Positions 46,748-60,200 of a stretch of 64,000 nt of DNA are shown here, in pieces. Position 1 is the stretch's first letter. Each line of letters opens with the position of its first letter. The notes under the pieces were generated by a model. That model was not told where the DNA came from and ran no database searches. It saw nothing but the letters and a program-made list of their open reading frames with translations. Position numbers and translations under genes: made by a program. The stretch comes from Dendrocalamus latiflorus (Eukaryota > Streptophyta > Magnoliopsida > Poales > Poaceae), in NCBI GenBank assembly GCA_017311315.1, contig CM029664.1, positions 44,608,510 to 44,672,509 of the forward strand, written 5' to 3'.

Positions 46748-47460
46748 GTACACACTCCGGTACGCCACTAACTCGTTTGGAAAAGCTACTGCCGCGCTTT
46801 CTAGATTTGTATGCTTGGCCAGTAAGTTGTTGCGCTGTAGTTTGTGTTCTTGGCTGGCTTCCCCAATTCGGGCCTGAGATTAGACGGCCTCCGTTTCCGC
46901 TTAGCAGCCTTGATCGTTGATTGGGCCTGCGATTTGCATCGGATGTTTTTTTGGGGTCAGTGGTGTTGTGATGCCGCCTTCCTTTAATGGTCGCAATGCC
47001 CGCGGTGATGCAGCTACGAGTTTAATGCTACATTCCCTATAAATTCGTCTTGACGCAACTGGTGTGATCTGAGTTGTTGGGCCGAGAAGTTTGTCTAGTT
47101 TTCTTGTTTGGTGGTTGGTGTGTTCTAGTTTATCTTGATCATGTTCAAGTGAGTGAATCTTATTTCAGTTTGCACTTTACAATGATGAGGTGTTTGTGAT
47201 TGGAACAAGCAATCTTTTCTTGTTCCCTGGACGTCTGCTGCATAGATCTAGCAAAACCACCTTTGTTTTTAACTACTTGCTTTTTTTCATTTTTGATTGT
47301 TTCTGTACTTTTGATGCATAGATCATCACCCTTTTCTTTTATTTGCTCCTTTGACTTGATGAGTAAAAAAGCAAAAGCTGAATTTCCTCACTTTTTCTTT
47401 GCTTTCATCATCCATTGACTGATCTGATACTCAATAAAACAAATTATCGGGCCATTTCAG
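46748..47460 (+). other. 5'UTR intron of the FLZ gene
   Basis: A CAAG|GTACAC donor at 46748 and a pyrimidine-rich GCCATTTCAG acceptor at 47460 bracket a T-rich stretch with no coding frame. The ATG follows 65 bp later. FLZ genes commonly have a leader intron. The first exon would lie at about 46580-46747. This model is inferred from splice motifs only. Confidence 0.55.
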
Positions 47461-47524
47461 GGACAGATTGCTCTCATCTTGGGTGCTTGGGAACAAGACA
47501 ACAGCTACTGCTCAAGGGCAAGAC

Positions 47525-48404
47525 ATGGAGGAATCCAATGATCAGAACCCTGCACAGAGGAGCACTGGATTCTTCAGGGTCCCTGGCCTCTTTGTGAGGC
47601 TAAGCAGTAAAGGTCTAAATGCAGTGGACCCTGATTCAGTCTGGAGCCCGACCTCTCCGTTGGATTTTAAGAACCTGTCATCAAACATCGGAGGCACCAA
47701 TCTCAAGTCCCGTGGGCGCCTACGGCAGGGTGTCGAGGCCGATCTGAAGATCAGAACTAGCCCTCCAAGAGTCGGCCTCAGCCTCGTCAATGCCCTCACA
47801 GCCGATGAGAGCTCCTTGTACTTTGGAGGCAAAAGCTCGTTTCTTGAATCCATTAGGCCGTTTCTTGATCTGGGGTTGCCGAAGGTGGCTAGTGATGCAG
47901 CATGCCAGCAGACTGGTTTGGTTGGTGTCACCCTGAATAATGAGATTTCAGACTTCGTTCAGTCTAAAGAGTACACCTGTGTTATCGAGCGTAGTCTGAA
48001 CCCGAGGACGACGCACATTCTAGGGAACGAGACACTGGAGGTATGCAAGGGTGTTCCAGACGGTTCGAAGAAGCCAATCTTCACCATTGAGCCCATTGGT
48101 GAGCAGCCATTGCCGACGACACCGGCCGGTGTTGCTGCTGGCCCATGCTGCTATTGCAGGAAGAGGCTGCAAGAGGACAGGGACATCTACATGTTTCTGT
48201 GAGTCCTGAACTTACCTCCTTGCTTGCATTTGCATGACGTGGATATTATGTTCAGTTCTTGAGTTTTGTGTGGCTTACTTGGAATGCAGGGGCGAGAAGG
48301 TGTTCTGCAGCAACGAGTGCAGGAAGGGCTGCATCGAGGAGGTGGAGCTCATGATGCTGGATTCTGGCAGTTCTGCTGCTCTCTGCCTTGGTGAAGATTT
48401 CTAG
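47525..48404 (+). CDS. FCS-like zinc finger (FLZ, DUF581) protein, two coding exons
   Basis: Coding exons are 47525-48198 and 48290-48404, joined by a GTGAGT...AATGCAG intron that splits a leucine codon inside the zinc finger. The product is 262 residues. The N-terminal part is FLZ-typical (FFRVPGLFVRLSSKG, then SPTSPLDFK). The FLZ domain is at about 208-240 with C208-x2-C211 (CCYCRKRL), DRDIYMFLGEK, FCS at 230-232 and C231-x3-C235. FLZ proteins are plant-specific scaffolds that bind SnRK1 kinase subunits and link energy and stress signals to other regulators, often in nucleus and cytoplasm. The family and splice position are clear; the family member is not assigned. A 5'UTR intron and a G-box lie upstream. 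Confidence 0.92.
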
Positions 48405-49735
48405 TAGTGGCAAATGTGTGTTGCCCACAAGCTTCTGTTCATGTTATGGCTGGAAACTTAGGATTAAGCAGGGAAAAGAAGGAAGGAAAACACTTCCCAT
48501 TCTAGTTTTTCTGAATGGAGAGGTTTCGAATTAGCCAGTTTCTGCATCATTGCAATGGCTAAAACATTTTCATGAATTGTTGGGATTATTCCCTTTTTTT
48601 GGCTGTAAGACTAGCAATATCAACGAGCCACCAATATATCACCCTTTTATAACAACCAGTCCTGCTTGAAATCTCAGTGCATTTTCTCCCTGTTTTTAAA
48701 CTCCTTTCTGAATCTTCATTTTTTTCCTGAATCTTCATCAGTGGGCTGCTTATAATTGTTCACCGTAGTACCAACTTAGCTGATGCTTGATAGATGGGTC
48801 CGTGTTACGCTCGAGCATTAGCCAGTAAGCTCTGCTGCTCACGAGCAAATGCTCCTCAGGAAAAAAGATAAACTTTTTGGTGATGTCTATAAGTATTCGA
48901 CTGTTTTGTGGCTAAATAGTACTAAACTTTGAACCTTTAGAACTGCATCTAATGGATGATATCACTCACCCCTTGCTCCATTATAACCCCTCCACTTCCA
49001 TCCCCTCCCCAATACTAGCCGCCAGCCCACCATCCCACCGCCGCCCAATCGCCCCTTCGGTGATAGTGGCCTCGTCAGTGTCTACCAGTGTTGCCTTGAT
49101 CCTCCTCCCCAAATCCCACATCACTGTCACCTTCTTCCTCCACTATGCGCCGCTACCCAACCACCTCGTCAACGCCACCTCTAGCGCCGGTGATGCCTGC
49201 CAACCTCCACCTTTGCCGCGCTCCCACCACCACTCCCACCTGCTCCAGCGATGCCCCCACCACCGGTCTACCTCCCGCTCCCTCTCTCTAAATCCACCTT
49301 CGCCATTCCTGCCTCTATCTTTCCTGCATCGTCCTCTTTCTTCCTCTCTGGTGAGCCGCCCCGCACCCCCACCTTCTTCCTCTACGACAAAATCCCCCTT
49401 GCGCCACTCTCCTTCCTCGTCTCCAGCGGCTACTGTCGTTGGATCAACCGCTGCTTCCTACCGTCTCCTAACCACTCGTCCTTGTCGCATCCACCAACTT
49501 CGACCACCAACCACCCTTTTCCAGCCCGCGGCCAAAGCGGCGCCCACTATTGCCTCGCCACCCCATTGCTGGTCTGTCACCACCTCCGGCCTCCCTCTAA
49601 ATCTGGGAGCTTCGGTGAACTCAACCCGAACCTGAACCTTAAACCTAACTCACCGGAGCTAGAGAGGAAGGTGGGGGCACAAATCTCGAGACAAAATCAC
49701 CAAAATTTGAGTGTTCAATTAAAAAGACAAACTAT
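48405..49735. other. FLZ 3' flank and pyrimidine-rich tract
   Basis: The FLZ 3'UTR probably occupies the first 200-300 bases. Bases 48950-49640 are strongly C/T-rich on the plus strand with few purines, giving long proline/serine-rich frames without family identity, much like 9160-9700. Confidence 0.5.
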
Positions 49736-52700
49736 TCACACATATGACCCTGTAGCAACCCTTTTTCAATTTTAGTTTCCTAGCACTTTTTTTTGTACAA
49801 ATGGATCCCTCCCCGAGCCTGAAAGGCGCGGCAGGTGACATGTACACATGTCACCTGCTGCGCCCCCTAGCTCGGTAGGTCAGGTGGTGTGAGATAGAAG
49901 GCTCGGGCACGGCAGGGAAGCTCCTATAACAACCCTATTTTTGGGAAAGGGGCCGTCATACGTCCTGCAACAATCTAAGAGTTCAATTGCGAATAAAAAG
50001 AGTATCATGCCTACTCATCAACATTTAAAAGGATTAATTTGATTAAAATAAAGATCTAATGGTTAACTTTAATAGCTTTAAGGGAGTCCAAACCCAAAAC
50101 TTAACTTACAATCAGAAGAACCGAAGAAAACTCCACAGGAACGCTTGAGTGTGGTCGTAACCTTAACATGAAAACTTGTAATATCCTTTCTTCATATGAT
50201 CTTTGTGTTGGTGGAAAGTGAATCAAGACTGAATACAATTATCTGTACTCAACAAGTCATATGGAAAAATACTACATAACTACTTGCTAGGGATTTTCAA
50301 GAGGTGGGGATATAATGGTTTTATTAAAGCATTTGTGGATGTAATTTTATTTGTAAATATTTTTAAACACCAAAGAACAATAACTTCTCAAGTAATTAGG
50401 ATTTCAAAACTTGAATACCAGACCTCAACATTTTCAAATCATTCCCAAATATACTTATGCTTCGCACTTGAAATCATCTATTAAACCGGCTTCATTTACC
50501 AGAAGCATAACGTATTCGAATACCATTTATAATTGACGTTGCAGAGTTGTCCAGCTTTATCCACAAGATCTAACTCCCGCAACAGAGTTAAGAAAACAAG
50601 ATTTTTCACTGCTCAATTCTTTATATAGCCTCTACCCAGTAGGTACTTTTTCCCAACAAACTCAGGTGGCCCACGGCCTCGTCTGATTTGAAGCGGATCT
50701 ACTGTTGTTAAATATAGTTGTACCCCCTCCCATACCACAAAAACTCCCTCAGTCTCCCTCCACCCTTTGTAGATATTCAATCAAACTTGAGCAGCTACTA
50801 AACCAGGTTTGATGAATCAACGCTTGTGGTTGAGCGATCACTATGTTCTTTACTTGACATAAGGTTCTAGTCCTTATATTTTCACCGAGACAACTTCCTT
50901 CCACAAACCTTTATTTCAGTGCCCATCCACACTGCCACCTTTCCAGTCCAAGTTTCTACTCTAGAATAAGGGCATGGGACCCAACCATCTTATGGCTTCC
51001 CATGATATCACCTTATTCTAACGTCACTTTTAAAATTCTACTGGTAAAGTGCCAAGTCTCTTAGTAGTGTAAAACTATTGAGTTTCTGGTCTATCATGAT
51101 TATTTAAATAGTATTTATAATAATACTAAATCTTGTCAAGGTGAATATGGCCATCAAATTAAATTGGGCTTTATCAGGTGGTAGGACATAACTAATATTA
51201 TGTCAATCTAAACATTTATTGTACACAAAATATCAGTGTACAAATAACATAATAAAATATTGAGAATTAAATAATTAAAGGAATGTAGGCTCAATATGAT
51301 CAAAAGCATGTGACTTGCCTCTTTTGTCAATAATCTCTGATTATCTTACTGTAGTCTTCAGATTGGATATTGACTTCTTTAATTGCTCCTATAGCTCTTC
51401 TATTGACCAACTCATTGGGTTCGAATACTAGCGTGGAAAACAAATGCAAATGAGTTCCTGCTTTGCAGAATGCAAACTGGGAACAAAATACAATAAAATA
51501 ACTAAAAAGATATAAAGAAAATAGGTTCAGGGTCAGGATTTAGGCGATGTGTGGTTTGGATGAACGGATTTGGGATTAGGTTAGATGGTGTTTGAGATGG
51601 TCAAATAAGTATACAGGTGTTATATGGATTTCTGTGAATGGCCATGGGTGTGGACGGTGTTAGGTTTAGGGCCAGATATCATCTAGATGGTTTGAAGTTT
51701 TGTTGGAGTCTAAGATGGTGGAACGAAGCTAGGAAGGGTGTAGACGGGCTCAAGACGATCAAAATGGGTATTGGGTATATGTGTGTGTGTGTGTGTGTTT
51801 AGGGTTTCAGTGAATAGTGATGACTGACACAATACCGGATATAGGTTTGGAACGGTATTTGGACTGTTTAGGGTTTCATCAGAGCATATTTAGGCTAAGT
51901 AGAGTTGAAAGGGATTTCATGGCTCAAAATGGTTCAGATAGGTATACCTATACCTAATTGGTTTCAGTGAATGATAAAGAGTTTAGACCGAATTAGGTTT
52001 AGGGTTTGGAATGGTGTTTTCGTGGTTTTGGGTTTTATCAATGTCTGATATGGGAAAACGAAGCTAGGAATAGGGTAGATGAACTCGAAACAGTCAAAAT
52101 GGATATACTTTGTAATTTTTGGGTATGGGTGAACAGTAACAGGTATTTTACTGTTCATCGTGGGTTGTTATTGTTTACAGTGGGTTCGGTTGTTACAAGC
52201 ATTATTGGGTTGTCATCGCTATACTCGGAGAACAGAGGAGTCTCAAGTACTCGGGTGGGTTTGCGTACGACTAACAAGGTCAGGTGGATGGTTGAGGTTC
52301 AACTTCGATCGTGAAGTCGACGGAGATCGGACGGCGTCCTAGTAGCTACAAAGATCGGACAGCGTCTGAGTAGCTATGGAGATCGGATGACGATCGAGCG
52401 GCTTAAGAACATCGAACGACGTTCGAGTGGATTGGGAGCATCGGATGGCGTGCGAGCAGCTTGGGAGGATCGGACGACGTTCGAGCTGCTTGAGAGCATT
52501 AGATGGCGTTCGAGCAGCTTGGGAGCATCGGGCGGCATTCGAGCGGCTTGGGAGCATCGGATGACATTCAAGTGGGGTTGCTCAGGACTCGAAGCGGTAC
52601 GGCCAAAGTTTCTTTCGATTACAAAGTGGTCCGGGATTCCAAGCGGAGGAGTGGTCGGAGGTTCCGGGACACGCAGTGATAGGAGGATTTGTGGTCAAAG

Positions 52701-54205
52701 AGAACAATTGGCGACCATGGGTGGATTCTTGGTGCTACAAGGATTCCATTTTTGGGCTCAGGAGCGGTTGGAAGTCAAGTGATTATCGGCAGTGAGGTCT
52801 TCCCTTCTCGGGACTTTTGAATGGCACAGGGGTAATGGTAGGCTAAGAGGACAATAGCATTAAGGTTTAAGCATCTCTAGGTTTAGAGGAGGCTTAGGGA
52901 AGTGACAGCTCGGGTTGGGGATCTCCGAGTTGGGCTGCCCACAGTGATGGTCTTTGGCCGGGCGACGAACTTCAATGATCGGGAAGAGGGCTCGGGAAGC
53001 TATGGTAATAGTTCGGTGGTGTTCCTGGGAGCATAAGGGTGCTACAGGCGAAAGCAATTAAAAAAAATAATTGACTGGATAACAGAAATTGAAAATTAGT
53101 TTACTTTGGAGTTTTCCGGTGATCGCCGGTGAAGTGGCGGTCGAGGGCTCAATTGGGGTGTAAGGGTGGCTCACTGGGTACCGGTGCTTTGCTTTGAAGG
53201 GACTTGGTGGTTTGGCAAAGTGTTTAGTTCATGGCGGCAATGGCGCGTGGCAGAGTCGGGAAGGCGTAGGGAGGCGTGGCGCAGCTGACTGAGGGGATTT
53301 TTGTGCTTCCTTGGGCTGGGCATTGCGGTGGTCAAAAGGTGTCAGGTCGGCTGTAAGGGGAAGGTATAGTGAGGGCGTAGAGAGCGGTGAGGCGGTGGGG
53401 AGTGAGACGGTGACAAGGCTTATCTAGGTAAGGGTCGCGGCAATTATGGGTTATGGTACGGCTCCTCAAGCCAGCATCGGTGGGTTCCAGGATGCTTGAA
53501 TTTGCGGCACGGGGTTGTCTGCCATGAGAAAGAGTAGAGAAGGCGGGAAGAGCAGGGGCGGCGACGGCTTCTCTAACACTCGGTCGGGAGCATTTAAGAG
53601 GGGGATCAGAGGCGGGATAGGCGAGGGGATACAATCTCTAACCATTTGCAGTGGCGTGGCAGTGACGGGAAGAAATGGGAAGACGCGGCAGCGGAAAGAC
53701 CAGGACAACGGCGATCTTTTCGTTTTGTGAACAGTGCACACGTAGAAAGGCTGAAGCTGCGATACGGCAGGGAAAACAGGGCATGGTTGGCTGGGATGAG
53801 TGCGGGATTAAGCCAAGATTCAAGAGAAATCAAAATCAAGCAAGAATTCAAATTCTTTTTGAATTTCAGTTTTGTTTAAGCTCCTGCCAAGCCGCCCATG
53901 TGCAGTGCCTCCCGCAGAGGCACCAGGTTGCAGCACGTACTGTAGCAACATTGTTCACCCATTAATTAGCGCTAAGCTCAATTAATTAGTACCAATAGAA
54001 ATTAACGCTAATTAAAGCGCTAATTAACCTGCTGTCGTGCCCTAGCCTCCTGCTGTGCCCCATCAGGCCTGCTGAGCTAGGGGTGCGCAGGTGATACGTG
54101 TTGCCTGTTGCGCCTTTTGAGCTTGAGACGGAGTCTATTTTTACAAAAATAATAAGGTGCTAAAATTGAAAAAAACTTCGCTACATGATCATAAATGTAA
54201 ATAGT
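49736..54205. mobile_element. About 4.4-kb DNA element with about 200-bp terminal inverted repeats
   Basis: The left arm (about 49736-49935) matches the reverse complement of about 53990-54205. Shared phrases in order are AAACTATT.ACA, TGTAGC, CAATTTTAG, AAAGGCGC..CAGG, CACCTGC.GC.CCCCTAGCTC, then GGGCAC. The left arm also contains a perfect 13-bp hairpin (GCAGGTGACATGT, 49831-49843 with 49846-49858). The interior holds a (TG)n run near 51780 and a minisatellite at 52326-52575. No transposase was recognised. Exact ends and TSD are not set; it is a Mutator-like candidate. Confidence 0.5.
52326..52575. repeat. 28-29-bp minisatellite, about nine units
   Basis: Units follow ATCGGATGGCGTTCGAGCAG plus CTTGGGAGC with substitutions; the period shifts between 28 and 29 bp, so no reading frame is kept. 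It lies inside the long-TIR element. Confidence 0.8.
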
Positions 54206-57000
54206 TTAAGAAAACTATACAGCCACTAGTTAGCAATTCCCAAACTTCTTAACCCTGCTGAATCTGTCAGTCACTAACAAATAAAAAATACAGAAAAATA
54301 AATTTTATTTACAGAAAAAATGAAAATTATTTTTTTCTGTCTTTTTATTATTTATTATGGATTAACATATTTTTATTTTTAAATTTGAGATGAAAATAGG
54401 CAAATAGTGAAAATATAAAAATGTAGCCATTGGATCACATGTGAACGCCTCAGATTGAAGGAACAGGGAGGGGACAGGGAATTTGGGGACAGGGAAGCTC
54501 CGTCCCAAGTTCGTCATCCATTTTGTAGCTTCCTCGGCTGAAGTAAAGAAATCTACTTTACCTCCTTTTCCTCTAGTTGCGAACTACGATCGTCTGGAGA
54601 ACGAACTTGGAACAGCACGGAATCATCTCTGAACTGCAGCTTGAGCATTGAGGCCCAGGGATCGGTAGGCAGTAGCAACGAACTTGCAGCCCAGCTTGGG
54701 AACAGAACTGACATAGAAAATGGTGACTGCACATCTAACACAGTACCTCGGGTCCATAAGTAGCATACATCTTGCAACACCCGCACGCAGGAGAGCTCCT
54801 ATTTGGATTTGAATTTAAATCATTACGATTTAGTTCAAATTTGAATTAAATCCTAAGAGACCATGTGGAGGTCATCCCGTGTGTGTGATGAGTAATTGAC
54901 ATCGGTTTAGGGAAGTCGAGTTTGATTTGATTGGTTCGGACCATGTCGTTGCGTGGTGCAATCGGGCTCGGTCGAACTTGGTCAAACCTGGTCAAAATAG
55001 TTATGTTACATATTATGTCTACTTGTCAGGTTTGGGCTATTTCATTAATGCATTTATGCTTACATGTATCGAGCGGTGCTATTTGATGTGTTTCTTGTTT
55101 GTGATGGCTGCAGGACGTCGAGTGAAGTCGTGGCGAGACACGGAGGACTGGACTAGGCGCAGGTGGCGCTGAGGTCAGAACAGTCGGGATGTGTCGAAGA
55201 CGACGTGGACTCGAGGTGGTTGCGAGGCGTGCGAGGCAAGGAACGCGGAAGCTTCCCGGAAGTTGCAGCAGGGGCGTTTCGGTAAAAGCGTAAGACTGCA
55301 AAAGGAAGCGGGTTAGCGGGCAAAGCATGGAGGGTAAACGGGCAAAGAAAAATGTAATCCCATCAAGGAATGCTATAAATAGGAGTGTGTTTCCTGGTTG
55401 TATGTATGACTTGGGAAGGGGTTTTAGGGCTTTTTGCTTTGTGCTTTAGTGGTTGAGAGAGTGGGTGTGTCTCCTATGCATGTATGCTATGAGTTCTTGA
55501 TTTTCAAGCATGTATGGGGACTTGTTAGTGGGAGATTGAGAGAGACGAGCTGAACAACTATGTAACCATTCATCTTGTTTAATCATTCATCTCTCTTTGT
55601 TTAAGATGCTTTGGCTTCTATTTTATCTTCTTGTTTTGCTGTTCTCAGTTCTTCTCGGTTCATGTTGATTTGAGTTGGTTGTTGCGGTCTAGTAGTTGGA
55701 TCCTTTTGCTATGAAATGGGATAGTCCTATGATCTTGGATGGCTGCATACCCATGAGCAAAAAGGGTGCTTCAAAGTTTCCTTCTCTCGGCAGCTCTTGT
55801 TTCTGTTCTCTGTTATCTTCTTAGTCTGCTCAAGTTCTCATACAGAATATCAATGAAATGCTCCTTGGCCGAATAGCTCTTCTTCTCTTCTTTTTGGTCT
55901 GCACTTCCTTGATTTTAGTTCCTTCGGTTCTAGCAGTTCTCAAATTCCTATTTCTTTTGTTTTTTTGCTCCGGACTGTTTTTGCTCTCGGCCAATCATGC
56001 TAGCTGCAGCTTTGTGCCAAGCTTTTCATTTTTCTTTTGTGCTGATCGGATGGCACAAGGAGTGAAGTTTTTGACCGGACAACATACCCTTTTTGGCCGA
56101 ACTCTTGTGCTGTTTTGATCCTTCAGTTGACAGCATTAATTAGTTTACTTCTCAGCCCAAGTAACAAATTCCTGCATGCAGTATTGTTTCTCTTTAGTGG
56201 TTCGGTCAGAGTTCCTTTTTTGCTTTTCGACCAGAATGCATCGGCTCCTTTGAATTTGTGTTTGGCATGCACTAAAAGACGATTGCCTATTTTTGTCTTT
56301 TGTGTGCATCGGCTCCTTTGGATTTGTGTTTGGTATGCATTAAAAGACGATTGCCTATTTTTGTCTTTTGTGCTCTCATTTAGTTGGTCCAAGTGCAATC
56401 CGGTCAGCAATATTTTTGTTGGTTCCTCTTGCTGACTATTGTGAAGTTTTGGCCGTGCCTTCTCTACTACTGTAGTACTTACATTGTCTCAAATTTCAGC
56501 AGCATATAGTCTTCCTTTACTGCAGCCGAACTATTTTTTAGCTTTTAGTTCTTTCTGGTTGTGTAGCCAATTTCTCGGCAAAATTGAGCTTGGTGTCCAG
56601 TGAGATTAAATTATCCTCTTTATAGCTTTTTATAGCTATCGGAGAGATTGAGTAGTCTTTTGTGTGTACTTGTTGGGGTTGATTTTAAAAAGACGACATT
56701 CACCCCCCCCCTCTATCGCCCAATTCGGTCCAACAAATCCCAAAGACTTCCAAGAAATCCCCTCATCCATACATTTCCTTAGGCATTGTGGATGGGCAGG
56801 GATAGCGCGGTATCCATCCACATGGAAGGCCTTACAGTGTCGCCCATGGCTGACAAATGCAGCTGTACGTGTCAAACACAAGCCTACCACATTTGTTTGT
56901 GAAAACAATCATCTTCCACCCCCTGAAGCTTGACCTGTTGAGCAGACAGAGCAATTAACCTAGCTAGAGAACTTAACCTGACAACACAACTGCGACAAAC
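54206..57000. mobile_element. LTR-retrotransposon-derived sequence (truncated, Copia-like)
   Basis: A CTATAAATAGG TATA box at about 55373, a long T-rich transcribed-like body, and the terminal phrase TTCACCCCCCCCCTCTATCG...GGTCCAACA ending near 56735 resemble a Copia-type LTR 3' end. The left border was not found, no matching TSD was seen, and no PBS follows, so this is a truncated or solo LTR. Within it, 56238-56373 is a 68-bp tandem duplication (GCATCGGCTCCTTTG). Bases 54543-54780 (minus) hold a 77-codon open frame of unknown origin. Nothing else was recognised. Confidence 0.4.
56238..56373. repeat. 68-bp tandem duplication
   Basis: Two adjacent copies begin GCATCGGCTCCTTTGNATTTG and contain AAAAGACGATTGCCTATTTT, differing at a few bases. 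Confidence 0.85.
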
Positions 57001-57256
57001 AAAACAGTGACAAATTGAACACACAGAATGACACTACAGATGAAGAAAGGCCCCAAGGAGGCGTAACCAAAGAACGGCAGCCAACATCAGTGAGCTTAGA
57101 TAAATATATAATGTGGAGCGATTTGTCTCAGCCGAGGCACCCAATGAACGAATCCCGCCAACAACAGCGCGAGAGCTCAGCAGCTTCCGAAAGGCGCCAT
57201 CAGTGCTTGTGTTGCAGAATGTAGAATCAATCCCCTCAACTCAGGACTTCACTACC

Positions 57257-60200
57257 TCAGACCTGGCGGGTGTTGTATGACTTGCAACTCTGGCACTTGT
57301 GCGCAACCAAATGGAACTGCACCTCTGATATTGCCCCACAATCATTGCACAATATGCGGACCTACAGGGGAAAGTAAATCAAATCAGCAGTGGCCAACAA
57401 ATTCAGCTTCCAGTTGAAACTACCTAGAACTTCATCAGTGAAGAGCTGGTAAGAATGGTGGATGTTGACATGCATCGAGTAAATTACACACGTCATTTCA
57501 ACTTACTCTAATGAGAACAACGTCATGGGGTAGTATTTGAGATATCAAAACATAGTTTCTACGTGCCAAATTAGTGGTGGTAAATGTTACAGGGGAAGAC
57601 AAAAACAGCAATCAGACTCCAAAGTGCCAAGTTCGTCAGCAAAGTTTCTACTAGGCTTCTTGGTGGCGTTGCTTATAATTAACACTAGAACCTTTAGAGT
57701 AAATAAACAGGCACAGAAACAGAGCGTTACCATTTTATTGTCACAGGAATCAGACAGAGTAGCTAGTTCCATGTCCAGTCTCTCCCATGCCTTTGACATG
57801 TCACAAACTGACTTGGAGCAAAGTGGACATGCAAACCTGGCCATTAATTTTAGGCATGTCAAAACCTAGTACTACACATGATAAACCAGAGTAAACAAAG
57901 GGCCAAGCAGAATCAACTTACTGGCAGTGCTTCTCCATTTCCTTCAAGCAGTTTACATGAATGGTATGACCACAAGGCAAGACAGAAACACCATTTGTTG
58001 ACTCAAACAAGTACTGAAAATCATGAAACAGGATCAGCCACAAAACAGTTTGAAAGCAGTGTGTAGTCATTCATCAACAATATAATTCTCAAACCATAGC
58101 AGGAAGAAACACTGAACACCTACCTCAAAGCAGATTGGGCAGTCATGATGCATCGCTCCTTCAACACATGCATGACTGTTCTTCAACACTGTAGAATAAC
58201 AGCATCCTTCATGAAATGGATAAACAAAGAATTAGTGTTATCACAAACAAGCGGGGGTTTGTGAACTAGTTCAGCTAACAAGTGCAAATCGTACTAAGTA
58301 AACAGTATGGTATGGTTCTGATTGATAAACAGTTAAAAATGTAGAATTTCAAAAAGTGTATATTTTTAAATCTAACTTCAAAATTGCAATATAATGCAAA
58401 ATGTTGCTGGAAAACACTATATTCATATTTTTCCTAGTATAAGTCCATACAAGCCACGCATCATGGCATATGCCTGCAAGAAATATGTTGTCCAAACAAA
58501 ATATCTACAAGAACATGCCTTTCAAATGACATTATACTACATTGTACTTCAAGAATGCAATGTGAGATACAAGAATTGAGGCATTACCACATTTTGAGCA
58601 GTGAAAGAAATTCTCCCTGCCACCAATTCTGCAAATAAGTCAAATTTAAATACCATTTTCAACAAAAACTGTAGCTAGAAAAGTATCATAAGTAAAAAAA
58701 ACAATGCATACCTGCATATTCCACAACCATAGCAGTGGTACTGCTGTTTTGAGACCTGAAATCATAAAAAGAAGTTTAAACATGACATACTCCCACATAT
58801 ACTTAATACAGATAGACAAGAGACACACACACAAAAAAAAGTAAACTCCTCTTACTGACATCATCATCAAAGAGCTTGCACACTTCACAGAAGTACTTCC
58901 CCATGCATACACCACAATTGGTGCATACTTGCCGTACCTGGCAGCAGCCAGCAGATAAGTAAAAGGCACCATGATGACACTAGATGAAAAACATTTGGTG
59001 TGTTATGAAGCAACAGCAACAGTCCAGTCACGTACCTCTTGTTCAGTGCCACACAATGAGCATATAACCTGATTACAGATCAACAATCTACTCAACAGAA
59101 CTGTAAAAAGTAACTCGCATTGCAAATTAGTAGTAGACCTATGATGACAAAACTGACCTGCTGCACTTCATGGCGTGGAAGTTCATGCCGCTTCATCATA
59201 TCAATTTTAATCGAATCCTGTCAATGCAGATTATATTAGTTTTCTGCATTTTTTTAAATTAGTTCCAAAACAGTAAAATAGAAAAAGAAAGTCGTTTTTG
59301 GAAAAGACACTATGCAATGTAAAACAAAATAGAAAAGGTACAGACTTGCATCCAAAAAAGCACCACGAAATAGAGAAAGAGTTAACTGCATGAATCGTCA
59401 AGCTTATATGTGAATGGTGTGACATATAACAGGACATTACAGCTGCCAACAAACTGCTCGTATCAATATATCGTGTCCTTGTATCAGCACATAACAGGTA
59501 GTAAATAAAATTATTGTTTCAAAATAAGGATAACAAATAACTCATTACAGATTTTAGTCAGAATTACAGACGTGCAACAACTGTAAGTAAAATTAATATG
59601 GACAGAAGGCAGCAAGCTAGTGGCTCAGAGCAAATAAAAACTACAGTATCTTCTTTGACAATCAAGTACCTATTAGCTTCTAAATCATATCTAACTATCA
59701 AATAACTGGCTGCAATTTCCCAAAGTAAAATAGTAACATTGTCCTTTTCTAGGCTTGGAGAAATACCATGTACTGTGGTGGTAAACAACCTAGGAGCAGT
59801 GGTTGAGGTCATGAGTTTGAATCCTATATCCTATCTTGATTAAGAAGACACCGTAGTTCCACCCATACATTCTCATTTTTTTCTCTAGTTTTTCTAGGCC
59901 TTTTAGTCTTTTACGCTTGGTAAGATCAAACATCAGTATAAACAACAGTTAAAACAGAGCTCATCTGAAAAATTGATAATTGATTCCTATATTGAAACCA
60001 CTTGACAATATGGATGTAAAAGTAAATATTCATAAAAATTGCTCATCCACAACAACTCTGAAACCATACCTTTGCTTCATTGTGGCAGTGCCGGCAATAA
60101 AAAATCTCATTGCAGCATGGTGCTCGTATGTGGCATCTCCTTCGGTAATGTGCACACCTGCGATAGCACATATTTGTTAGTTCTTAGGACAGAGTTTATC

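Noticed and set aside
48952..49775. Overlapping 227- and 174-codon plus-strand frames
   Set aside because: The same pyrimidine-rich composition effect; both frames open at once and neither resembles a protein family.
52387..52782. 131-codon frame across the minisatellite
   Set aside because: The repeat period changes between 28 and 29 bp, so the frame is not maintained by selection.
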